Positions 15,704 through 23,014 of a stretch of DNA of 28,959 nucleotides are shown here, piece after piece (position 1 is the stretch's first letter; every line of letters begins with the position of its first letter). The notes under the pieces were generated by a model that saw only the letters and a list, made by a program, of their open reading frames with translations, was not told the DNA's origin and ran no database searches. The position numbers and the translations under genes are program-made. Origin of the DNA: Deltaproteobacteria bacterium (GTDB taxonomy: Bacteria > Desulfobacterota > JADFXK01); the NCBI GenBank assembly GCA_015233285.1, contig JADFYA010000004.1:1-28959 (forward strand), in the 5' to 3' direction.

Positions 15704-18319
15704 ATGGGTCTAGTCCAAAGCCTGGTGAATACCTTCTGGCCTAAGAGGCAACAAAGAGATGCGCAAGAAGTTGAAGAACTGCGGATTGATTTTAAGGCGC
15801 GGTATCACAACTTCAAGCTACTTTTGAGTGCCAACAACAGGTCGTTGGAGATCATGGCCGAGATGGAGCAGGCGCTGCAAGGAGACCGTCCTTTTGGGAT
15901 GAATTTTATCAAAGCTCATTCGACCGCTGTTTCAGTTAATGTTTTCCGCATGATAAAGAATTTGAACGAGATCGCTCACGGAAAATATCAGGATCTATAT
16001 AAGAGTTTCGACGCCATCCAATTTCAAGTGGAGAATCTTCTCACCCGAAAGAAGTCTGTTTCGGACGAGAGACTGGTCATTTACCTGGATGAGGTGGATA
16101 AAGATCTGGCCGACCTGGTGGGAAATAAGATGGCCAACCTGGGTGAGCTGAAGAACAAGGTCAAGGTGGCCGTGCCTGGAGGCTTTGCCATCACCTCATA
16201 CGCGTATCAAAGGTTTCTAGAGCATAATAACCTCCAGGCAGAGATTGACAGCCGCTTTCAATCTGCCGGGGTGGAAGACATAGAACAATTGTATTCCTTG
16301 AGCGCCGAGGTTCAACAGTTGATCATCCGCTCCAAGTTACCCCAAGACCTGGAGGAGTCCATCATGAATTCCTTTCTCCGCCTGGAAGCCGAAGCCGGGA
16401 GGAGAATCACGGTGGCTTTGAGAAGCAGCGCCCTGGGGGAGGATTCGGGTGAAAGCTCATTTGCCGGCCAGTACCGGTCCGAACTAAACGTCAGCGTCGA
16501 GAATATCATTGAGGCCTACAAAGAGATCATCGCCAGCAAGTACAGTCTTCCAGCCATAACATATAGACTGAACAAGGGATTCAAAGACGAAGATATTTCC
16601 ATGTGTGTCGGCTGCCTGGTCATGGTCGACGCCGCGTCCGGTGGTGTCACTTATTCCCGGAACCCGGTGGATATCAACGATGACTCAGTGTTCATCAACT
16701 CGGCCTGGGGTCTACCCAAATCGGTGGTTGACGGGAGTGTCAATTGTGATCTGACCGTGGTGTCGCGAAAAAAGCCAATGACGATCATTCGACGGGAGAT
16801 TAAGGATAAGGACGTTAAGTTTGTCTGTTACCCCCAAGAAGGCTTGTGCCGGGTGGAACTGACCGGCGATGTCGGCCGGGCGTCCTCGGTAGATCCGGAT
16901 CAGGCCCTTGCCTTAGCCGAATTGGCCATATTAATTGAAGATCATTATGGTTGCCCCCAAGATATTGAGTGGGCGGTGACCTCCGACGGGGAGATCAAGC
17001 TCCTCCAATGCCGTCCGCTGCAACAGATGCCCGGAAAAGAAACCGACTCTCCAGGAGATGTCCAAGATGACGACGACACCGCTCTGGCTAGAGGCGGAAT
17101 CACGGCCAGTTCCGGGGTTGCTTGCGGCCAGGTTTTTCTGGCGGATAGGGCGGTGGATATCTTGCAGTTTCCGCCGGGAGCGGTTCTGGTCACGCACCAG
17201 GCATTGCCCCGCTGGGCCTCTTTACTCAACCGGGCGGCCGCGGTCGTAACCGAACAAGGGGGATTTGCCGGTCATCTGGCCAATGTGGCCCGCGAGTTCG
17301 CTGTTCCGGCCCTATTTGGCGTTGCCGGCGCAGTGGAAAAGCTTAGACACGAAGAGTTGGTTACGGTTGATGCCGGTGGCCGGGTGATCTACCGGGGGCG
17401 GATTGAGGATTTGTTGCTCAAGGCCGATAGTAATGGCAAGAAAAACTTGATGGAAGGCAGTCCGGTGTTTGACACCCTCAAGGACGTCAGCCGGCACATC
17501 ATCCCCCTAACCTTGATAGACCCGGATGCCAAAGAGTTTGTCCCGGCGAATTGTACAACCTTTCACGATATTACCCGCTATGTCCATGAAAAGTCCGTTC
17601 AGGAGATGTTCAATTTCGGGAAAGAGCATAATTTTTCGGAGAGGTCAAGCAAACAGCTTTACTATCATGCGCCCATGATGTGGTGGATCCTGAACTTAGA
17701 CGATGGTTTCAAAGAAGAAGTAACCGGAAAATATATTAAAATAGAGAATATTGGGTCAAAGCCGATGTTGGCCCTCTGGGACGGAATCGTGGCCATCCCT
17801 TGGGATGGGCCGCCCCCCATAGATGGAAAAGGACTCATGTCGGTGATGTTTCAGGCTACCCAAAATACTTCCCTGAACACCGGGGTGAAGTCTAAATACA
17901 GCGAACGAAATTATTTTATGATTTCAAAAAATTACTGCTGTCTTAATTCCCGGCTGGGATTTCATTTTTGTACTATTGAGGCGCTGATCGGGGATCGGCC
18001 GAGCGAGAATTATATCAGCTTCCAGTTTAAAGGCGGTGCCGCCGACTATGACCGGCGGCTTAAGCGGGTCATATTTGTGGGTGAGATATTACAGGAATAC
18101 GGGTTCAGAACAGAGATAAAAGAGGACACCATGATTTCCCGCTTAGAAGGGCATGACCAGGAATTCATGATAAGCCGCCTTAAAATTATCGGTTACTTAT
18201 CCATCCATACCCGGCAGTTGGATATGATCATGACTCACAGCGGTAAGGTGACCTATTACCGGAACAAGATCAAAGAAGATATCAAGACCATACTGGCCCA
18301 GCCGGCCGGCCGCGCCTAG
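15704..18319 (+). CDS. PEP-synthase-like protein, ATP-grasp + phosphohistidine domain, no PEP barrel (paralogue B)
   Basis: 871 residues from the ATG at 15704. An in-frame TTG at 15653 would add residues encoded by heptamer repeat, so I reject it. The architecture matches the 769-3378 protein. There is a helical N-terminus with the shared PFGMxFI/V and FRMIKNLN segments, and an ATP-binding domain with VGNKMANLGEL, LRSSALGED (239-247) and DIEWAVTSDGEIKLLQCRPL. The swivelling domain has its presumed phospho-His at residue 524 in GFAGHLANVAREF. The C-terminal ~300-residue domain carries NSRLGFHF, NYISFQFKGGAAD and TRQLDMIM. The PEP/pyruvate TIM barrel is absent. It follows the TauE copy B pair by 221 bp and probably serves the same pathway; whether it phosphorylates a protein or a small molecule is unknown. 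Confidence 0.87.
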   Translation: MGLVQSLVNTFWPKRQQRDAQEVEELRIDFKARYHNFKLLLSANNRSLEIMAEMEQALQGDRPFGMNFIKAHSTAVSVNVFRMIKNLNEIAHGKYQDLYKSFDAIQFQVENLLTRKKSVSDERLVIYLDEVDKDLADLVGNKMANLGELKNKVKVAVPGGFAITSYAYQRFLEHNNLQAEIDSRFQSAGVEDIEQLYSLSAEVQQLIIRSKLPQDLEESIMNSFLRLEAEAGRRITVALRSSALGEDSGESSFAGQYRSELNVSVENIIEAYKEIIASKYSLPAITYRLNKGFKDEDISMCVGCLVMVDAASGGVTYSRNPVDINDDSVFINSAWGLPKSVVDGSVNCDLTVVSRKKPMTIIRREIKDKDVKFVCYPQEGLCRVELTGDVGRASSVDPDQALALAELAILIEDHYGCPQDIEWAVTSDGEIKLLQCRPLQQMPGKETDSPGDVQDDDDTALARGGITASSGVACGQVFLADRAVDILQFPPGAVLVTHQALPRWASLLNRAAAVVTEQGGFAGHLANVAREFAVPALFGVAGAVEKLRHEELVTVDAGGRVIYRGRIEDLLLKADSNGKKNLMEGSPVFDTLKDVSRHIIPLTLIDPDAKEFVPANCTTFHDITRYVHEKSVQEMFNFGKEHNFSERSSKQLYYHAPMMWWILNLDDGFKEEVTGKYIKIENIGSKPMLALWDGIVAIPWDGPPPIDGKGLMSVMFQATQNTSLNTGVKSKYSERNYFMISKNYCCLNSRLGFHFCTIEALIGDRPSENYISFQFKGGAADYDRRLKRVIFVGEILQEYGFRTEIKEDTMISRLEGHDQEFMISRLKIIGYLSIHTRQLDMIMTHSGKVTYYRNKIKEDIKTILAQPAGRA

Positions 18320-18345
18320 CTTCAGGAACCAGGCTCCGGTCAGTG

Positions 18346-18499
18346 CCGTTGAATTAAGGCACGACCTGACTATCCTCGGATGTGATAGGATTCCTCGCTT
18401 CGCTCCGAATGACAGATTGACACCGCCATTCCGAATGACCCACTTGTCTGTCAGTTCGAGCGAAGCGAGAAATCTTGACTTCGTTGTTTTTTTCAACGG
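18346..18499 (+). mobile_element. Fold-back element, family 2, copy 1
   Basis: The ends are CCGTTGAA (18346-18353) and TTCAACGG (18492-18499). Interior arms include CCTCGCTTCGCTCCGAATGACA and, nearer the right end, the inverted CTGTCAGTTCGAGCGAAGCG. The whole unit aligns end to end with the reverse complement of the element at 22680-22830. It has no coding capacity. It fills most of the gap between paralogue B and the CBS gene. Confidence 0.6.
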
Positions 18500-18554
18500 T
18501 ATTGTATATTGCTGTGGAATCCAGATCTAAAGGTTCAATTATGGACGGCCCGAA

Positions 18555-19835
18555 ATGTTAAAATATAACGTAATTGAAATATTCACCAGTGAGGAAATCC
18601 GATGGCAAGGTAAACCCCTGGCTGAGGTCGTGATCCAGCATCTTTGCCGCTTGAAACCGGCCGCTCGCTGTATCGTCACCAGAGGGACGGATGGGTGTTA
18701 CGAGAACGGCGAAGTGGTCTCACAAAAGCTGGAGGCGCTCTCCTTCAACCTTCCGGTGCAGATCAAGATCATACTTCCAGACCGGGAAACGGACCAGGTC
18801 CTGACCGAAGTGGAAAAAATGGTGACTGACGGGATTGTAGCCGTGCGCGGCCTCGACGTGGTCAGTCATAAGGTCGGGAAGCATCTGATCCCCAGACAGC
18901 TTATGATCAAGGAAATGATGACCCTCTCACCGGTTAAGGTCACCGGTTCCACTTCGGTGGACGCGGTGGTCCGATTGCTTCTCTCGTCATATTTTTCAGG
19001 GCTTCCGGTGGTTGATAAAGATGACCGTCCCGTAGGCATCATTACCCAGGGAGATTTGATCTATCGCATGGGCCTGCCTATGCGCCTTGGTTTATTGGCC
19101 AAGTCTGATTCCGAGAAAATAGACGCTCTGTTAAATGTCCTGGCCCATCGGCGGGCTGAAGACGCTATGACCCGGCCGGCTGTGTGCATTGAAGAAACCA
19201 GGCTGCTGGCCGAGGCCGTTGAATTGATGCTTAGGCGCGGTTTGAAACGACTGCCTGTGGTTGATGCCGGAGGAAGATTGGTCGGAATGGTCTCACGGAT
19301 CGATGTCTTCCGGACCATTATGAAAGAGTCTCCCGACTGGTCCGCATTATCGGAGCAAAGCTTAATGGTCGGCAACCTGCGGTTTATCTCTGATATCATG
19401 CGTCGCGACATTCACACGGTTCTGCCTGAGACTTCTGTGGAAGAGGTCATCCGGATCATTGATACCAACGATATTCAGCGGGTTGCGGTGGTAGACGGTC
19501 AGGGCCGTTTTCTGGGTTTGATTTCAGACCAAGATTTGCTGGCCGTTTTTTCCGACCACCATCCCGGCATTTGGGACTATTTTGTGAAAAGAATCCCATT
19601 TGCCGAACGCGGCAGCCAACACCGGGAGTTTAGCCGGCAGCTTCAGGCTAAAACCGCAGTTGAGGTGATGAAGCCCGATGTGATCACCGTGCTCGAAGAC
19701 ATGCCCCTTGACGAAGCTATTAAACTGATGACCGAGAAAGGACTAAAACGGTTGCCGGTGCTTGATGCAACCGGTTTGTTCAAAGGAATGATCAGCCGGG
19801 ATTCCGTGCTGCGGGCGGGATTCGGGCATCCTTAG
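18555..19835 (+). CDS. DUF190 (PII-like) domain fused to four CBS domains
   Basis: 426 residues. Residues ~1-105 match the DUF190/PII-like family (FTSEEIRWQGKPLAEVVIQ, then a VTRGTDGCYENG loop and a closing GIVAVRGLDVV). Four CBS motifs follow at ~117-172, 201-256, 277-332 and 367-422, each ending in the usual G-hydrophobic-I/V-S/T-x-D pattern (GIITQGDL, GMVSRIDV, GLISDQDL, GMISRDSV). CBS pairs bind adenine nucleotides, and PII-like trimers report nucleotide state to transporters or enzymes. So this is probably a cytoplasmic energy-state sensor acting on a partner, perhaps the nearby transport module (inference). The ribosome site before the ATG is poor. Confidence 0.88.
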   Translation: MLKYNVIEIFTSEEIRWQGKPLAEVVIQHLCRLKPAARCIVTRGTDGCYENGEVVSQKLEALSFNLPVQIKIILPDRETDQVLTEVEKMVTDGIVAVRGLDVVSHKVGKHLIPRQLMIKEMMTLSPVKVTGSTSVDAVVRLLLSSYFSGLPVVDKDDRPVGIITQGDLIYRMGLPMRLGLLAKSDSEKIDALLNVLAHRRAEDAMTRPAVCIEETRLLAEAVELMLRRGLKRLPVVDAGGRLVGMVSRIDVFRTIMKESPDWSALSEQSLMVGNLRFISDIMRRDIHTVLPETSVEEVIRIIDTNDIQRVAVVDGQGRFLGLISDQDLLAVFSDHHPGIWDYFVKRIPFAERGSQHREFSRQLQAKTAVEVMKPDVITVLEDMPLDEAIKLMTEKGLKRLPVLDATGLFKGMISRDSVLRAGFGHP

Positions 19836-19863
19836 CGGCAACCGGCAACGAAAAACCGGCAAC
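19836..19863 (+). repeat. Short heptamer array (locus 3)
   Basis: It starts at the base after the CBS gene stop: CGGCAAC, CGGCAAC, GAAAAAC, CGGCAAC. It is the same NNGNAAC unit as at loci 1, 2 and 4. No facing partner is obvious. Confidence 0.55.
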
Positions 19864-19979
19864 AGATAAAAGTAGCCTCCACGTAACCATTACACTTGTC
19901 TGTTTAGGCATAATCTGTTAAAATCGTGATTGATGGCCAGACAACAGGGAACGTAATTGGTGATTATCGACATCTACGG

Positions 19980-20034
19980 GGGCCTGGCTCGGTTCGATTT
20001 CCACATCGTCCCTGTAACCAGGCCCGTTTTTTTT
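19980..20034 (+). terminator. Rho-independent terminator within an orphan Usp leader
   Basis: GGGCCTGG (19980-19987) pairs with CCAGGCCC (20018-20025), and eight T residues follow (20027-20034). The 30-nt loop contains a small CGAT/ATCG stem. An upstream ACAGGGA could compete by pairing with TCCCTGT inside the loop, so attenuation is possible. It most simply ends the CBS gene transcript. Confidence 0.65.
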
Positions 20035-20272
20035 GAAAAACTCAGCCGGTTTCAACAGAAAAGGAGGCGGTCGTAGGGGCCGGCAACTTTGTGGGGGATG
20101 TACTGCGGGAACAAGTTAAATGAACTCGACCTGAATAACTTTCACAAACTATTCAAGATTATTTTCACGACCTGTTTGACTGGCAGCCAAATCGTTCAGT
20201 TCTTTGTCAAGTAGCCACCCGCGGAACTAACTCTTCTGTATACCTACCTATATTGAAGGAGGCTGTTGACCA

Positions 20273-21187
20273 ATGAGCTCACATCTAAAAAGACTCCTGA
20301 TTGCGGTGGACAGTTCTGAACATGCTTTTAATACTGTCCGTTATGTGGCCGACCTGTTTCCGCCTGAGCACATGGAGGTGGTTCTGTTCAGCGTCAAACC
20401 CAACCCGCCGATGCTGGGAGTGGAGGCCTGGGATGGCGCCGCTGCCTGGGCGGAACAGCAAGAGAACGTCATCAATGACTTCATGGTTAAAGCGAGAAAA
20501 TTGCTCTTAGAGCGCCGATTTTCAGAGAGCGCCGTCACCATTACAGTGAAAGAGGTGAATAAGGGTGTGGCGCGGGACATCTTAACCGAATCCGCACAAG
20601 GCTATGATGCAGTATTGATGGGGCGCCGCGGCCTAAACCCGGTGTCCGAACTGGTGCTGGGCAGCATTTCCCACAAGCTGCTGCATAAGATGACCCATGT
20701 GCCCATCTGTGTGGTCGGTGGCGTACCCCGAATTAATAATTTCATTATGGGTATCGACTCTTCAGTGGGGGCCATGCGGGCAGTTGACCACGTCGGCCGT
20801 ATGTTCTCCGGAATTGACGCTACGGTGACCTTGTTGCACGTCATTCCCACTTTTGATTACCTGACCTCGGAATTTGAAGCGACACAAATTACCTCTGTCC
20901 AGGCGGAAATGGAAGAGGACCAAAAACGGGCCATGGAGCAAACCTTCGAGAAGGCGACCGCCGCCTTAGAACGCAGCGGCATTGCCCGGGACAGAATTAA
21001 GACTGAAATCGTTACCGGTACACACAGCCGGGCCGGGGCAATTGTTGACAAAGCTGAGGAATATGGTATTGGAACCATTGTGCTGGGCCGCCGGGGATTA
21101 TCCAATGTGGAAGAATTCCTGTTGGGCCGGGTAAGCAATAAGGTCATCCACCTGGCTAAGAACGAGGCCGTCTGGGTAGTGAATTAA
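20273..21187 (+). CDS. Tandem universal stress protein (two Usp domains)
   Basis: 304 residues, two Usp folds in one chain. Domain 1 (~5-148) has the ATP-binding signature GRRG-x9-GS (MGRRGLNPVSELVLGSISHK). Domain 2 (~155-303) begins NNFIMGIDSS and has GRRG-x9-GR (LGRRGLSNVEEFLLGRVSNK), with Arg in place of the usual Ser/Thr, so nucleotide binding by this half is less certain. A strong GAAGGAGG site lies before the ATG. Such proteins bind ATP or respond to energy limitation. The position after the CBS gene and before two single-domain Usp genes makes a small stress/energy island. Confidence 0.92.
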   Translation: MSSHLKRLLIAVDSSEHAFNTVRYVADLFPPEHMEVVLFSVKPNPPMLGVEAWDGAAAWAEQQENVINDFMVKARKLLLERRFSESAVTITVKEVNKGVARDILTESAQGYDAVLMGRRGLNPVSELVLGSISHKLLHKMTHVPICVVGGVPRINNFIMGIDSSVGAMRAVDHVGRMFSGIDATVTLLHVIPTFDYLTSEFEATQITSVQAEMEEDQKRAMEQTFEKATAALERSGIARDRIKTEIVTGTHSRAGAIVDKAEEYGIGTIVLGRRGLSNVEEFLLGRVSNKVIHLAKNEAVWVVN

Positions 21188-21297
21188 CATGTCCCTGTTG
21201 GGCCGGGTTCTTGATTAGGGGCCGGGCCCGGTGGGGATACCAAGCCGGGCAACCAGCCGAGATGGTTCGCTGCATATCTCGCTGGTTGCCGCTATAA

Positions 21298-21415
21298 GTT
21301 CCGTGTTCCGAGTTACGACTTTCGGGTTTAATGTTTCCGGACGCGGCTTGTCGGTATGACGAACTTGCGGTTTTCCCCAACGTCTAGCTATAACCCGCAA
21401 CTCGTAGCCCGCAAC
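21298..21415. repeat. Facing heptamer arrays (locus 4)
   Basis: 21298-21339 reads GTTCCGT, GTTCCGA, GTTACGA, CTTTCGG, GTTTAAT, GTTTCCG. 21395-21415 reads CCGCAAC, TCGTAGC, CCGCAAC. The two sets are inverted relative to one another, as at loci 1 and 2. Confidence 0.6.
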
Positions 21416-21453
21416 ACTACGTTGATCATCATTCACACTAAGAGTGCATTGTG

Positions 21454-21488
21454 CGGTCCGATTCTCACGTCGTCCCTGCAATCAGGCC
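21454..21488 (+). promoter_or_regulatory. Conserved Usp leader segment (second copy)
   Basis: This segment matches 19990-20024 at 29 of 35 positions without gaps. The likeness continues to the AAAAGGAG ribosome site. The first copy has a T8 terminator immediately after the segment; this copy does not. It may be a regulatory leader carried along with a duplicated Usp gene. Confidence 0.45.
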
Positions 21489-21535
21489 TACATCATAGAA
21501 ATATCAGATAGTTGTAACCAGAAAAGGAGACAGCC

Positions 21536-22000
21536 ATGAAGGCATTCGACAGAATAATGTTCCCCGTTGATCTTTCAGAATCTTCAGATAGAATTGTCCC
21601 CCGGTTAAAAGGTATTATAAAAAAATTTAATGCGGAACTCCATGTGGTATTTGTGGCTCGAATTTTCGGCCACTTTGCCGGGATGCATGTTCCTCACCCG
21701 GCGATTAAGAATTTTGAAGCAGAGATTGTGGAAGGGTCTAAAAAACGTCTGGCCGAATTTATTGATGTCTATTTTCCCGACTATCCCAAAGTCAAATCGG
21801 CGGTGTTATCCGGTGATATTACAGACCAGATGTTGGAATACATCGACAATAACAAAATAGACCTGGTCATGATGGGGACCCATGGCCGAAAGGGCCTGGA
21901 GAAAGTCATTTTCGGATCTGTGGCCGAGCGGTTTATGCGCATGTCCCCGGTCCCGGTACTATTAATCAATCCTTATCGTTACGTCAAAAAAACCAAATAA
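21536..22000 (+). CDS. Universal stress protein, single domain
   Basis: 154 residues, one complete UspA-type domain: FDRIMFPVDLSESS at the N-terminus (Asp of the ATP site), then MMGTHGRKGLEKVIFGSVAER, which is the G-x2-G-x9-G(S) nucleotide signature of ATP-binding Usps, and a VPVLLINP final strand. AAAAGGAG precedes the ATG. It is closely similar along its whole length to the next gene, so the two are a tandem duplication. It is cytoplasmic, and a role under stress or energy limitation is inferred from the family. Confidence 0.92.
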   Translation: MKAFDRIMFPVDLSESSDRIVPRLKGIIKKFNAELHVVFVARIFGHFAGMHVPHPAIKNFEAEIVEGSKKRLAEFIDVYFPDYPKVKSAVLSGDITDQMLEYIDNNKIDLVMMGTHGRKGLEKVIFGSVAERFMRMSPVPVLLINPYRYVKKTK

Positions 22001-22070
22001 AACGGAAGGGCTTAACTCGCTGGACTAGCCACCAGCCTAATTCATCTCCCAACGCAGAAAGGAGCGCGCC

Positions 22071-22526
22071 ATGGACGAGTTCAAAAAAATTCTTTTTCCC
22101 GTTGATCTTTCTGAATCTTCCGCCAAAATAGTGCCGTACGTGTTAATGACGGCGAAGCAATTCGAAGCCGAAATCCACCTTCTGTTTGTGGCCCGGGTGT
22201 TGGAATACTTTAGAGGTATCTATGTCCCGCAACCGTCCATCACTAAGTTCCAGTCGGAGATCGTCGGCGGAGCAAAAACGCGGTTGGCCGAGTTCAAGGA
22301 TGAGTATTTCCATTTGGTTTCCAATGTGGAATCGTCTGTCTTGACCGGCGACATTGCTGATGAAATTTTGAAATATATCGGTGAGGCGAAAATTGACCTG
22401 GTCATCATGGGTACGCATGGCCGCAAGGGCCTGGAAAAGGTCGTCTTCGGTTCCGTGGCCGAACGGGTGGTCCAAATGGCCCCGGTCCCCATTATGATGG
22501 TTAACCCCCATCGTGTTCAGGTTTGA
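22071..22526 (+). CDS. Universal stress protein, single domain (tandem copy)
   Basis: 151 residues, aligning without large gaps to the protein at 21536: FKKILFPVDLSESS, IMGTHGRKGLEKVVFGSVAERV and the closing VPIMMVNP. The ATP-site residues are intact. GAAAGGAG precedes the ATG, 70 bp after the previous stop, so co-transcription is likely. The leader seen before 21536 is not repeated here, which suggests the duplication covered the coding part only or the leader diverged. Confidence 0.92.
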   Translation: MDEFKKILFPVDLSESSAKIVPYVLMTAKQFEAEIHLLFVARVLEYFRGIYVPQPSITKFQSEIVGGAKTRLAEFKDEYFHLVSNVESSVLTGDIADEILKYIGEAKIDLVIMGTHGRKGLEKVVFGSVAERVVQMAPVPIMMVNPHRVQV

Positions 22527-23014
22527 TCGAGGTTGTTTTTTGTCCTGTCTCTTGTGGCTACGCTGCATCACCATGGCCTTGACGCCGGAGGCGGGGCGCG
22601 CAAGACGTCTTTTTTCTGGCTGAATCCATATCAACGCCGAAGGGACGCATGATACCAGCCCAGGGCTCAAGCCCAATGCTGTTGAATTCAGGACGCTGCG
22701 TTAAGATTCTCGCTTCGCTCGAAATGACAGAAAAGTGGACTCTGAAATAACGATGTAAAGTTGTCATTCCGAATGAATGTGAGGAATCTTATCATATCCG
22801 AAAATGGCCAAGCCATGCCTTAATTCAACACCTTTGCGGCTCAGGCCCTGGGTGATGTTATTGTTGGCCAAGATTTATTTAGGGCAAGCCTCAAGCAGGG
22901 TGGCCTGAAAAAGGCCCGAGAAGCTGTGGCCGAAACTGACGGCCGGAGTTGATGCGGCGGTCGAACGGCCTGCTCGGCCCGGAACTGGTGGAGAAATTGA
23001 GCAAGGAGTAATTG
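22527..23014 (+). other. Intergenic region with fold-back element and possible gene remnant
   Basis: 488 bp. The element at 22680-22830 occupies the middle. From ~22860 to 23011 the codons look protein-like but are interrupted by stops and a frame change, so it could be a decayed gene end. No intact gene is seen. Confidence 0.45.
22680..22830 (-). mobile_element. Fold-back element, family 2, copy 2 (inverted)
   Basis: The ends are TGTTGAATTCAGG (22680-22692) and CCTTAATTCAACA (22818-22830), 12 of 13 paired. The similarity between arms continues outward into CCCAGGGCTC on the left and its inverse on the right, so the terminal repeat may reach ~36 bp. Interior arms are TCTCGCTTCGCTCGAAATGACA and TGTCATTCCGAATG. 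It is the reverse complement of the copy at 18346-18499 over its length. Confidence 0.62.

Larger units (their letters stand above)
19836..20272 (+). other. Intergenic region before the tandem Usp gene
   Basis: 437 bp with no gene. It holds a heptamer array, the terminator at 19980-20034, and a segment (19990-20060) matching the leader of the Usp gene at 21536, including its AAAAGGAG ribosome site but not its ATG. From ~20065 to 20260 nothing is recognised. Confidence 0.55.
21188..21535 (+). other. Intergenic region with hairpin, heptamer arrays and Usp leader
   Basis: 348 bp with no gene. From left to right it holds a 15-bp hairpin (21248-21290, one bulge, no T-run), the facing heptamer arrays of locus 4, and the conserved Usp leader (21454-21528) ending in the ribosome site of the next gene. 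Confidence 0.6.

Noticed and set aside
20090..20115. GG-N10-GC match (possible sigma-54 promoter) before the tandem Usp gene
   Set aside because: Only the dinucleotide spacing fits; the -24 and -12 boxes (TGGGGG, CTGC) do not match the consensus.
21248..21290. Hairpin as terminator of the tandem Usp gene
   Set aside because: A 15-bp stem with one bulge is present, but the following bases are not T-rich. It may be mRNA-protecting or another repeat.
22860..23011. Small ORF ending GPELVEKLSKE before the hybrid kinase
   Set aside because: The codons look protein-like, but the frame is broken by stops upstream and no ribosome site is seen. At most it is a gene remnant.
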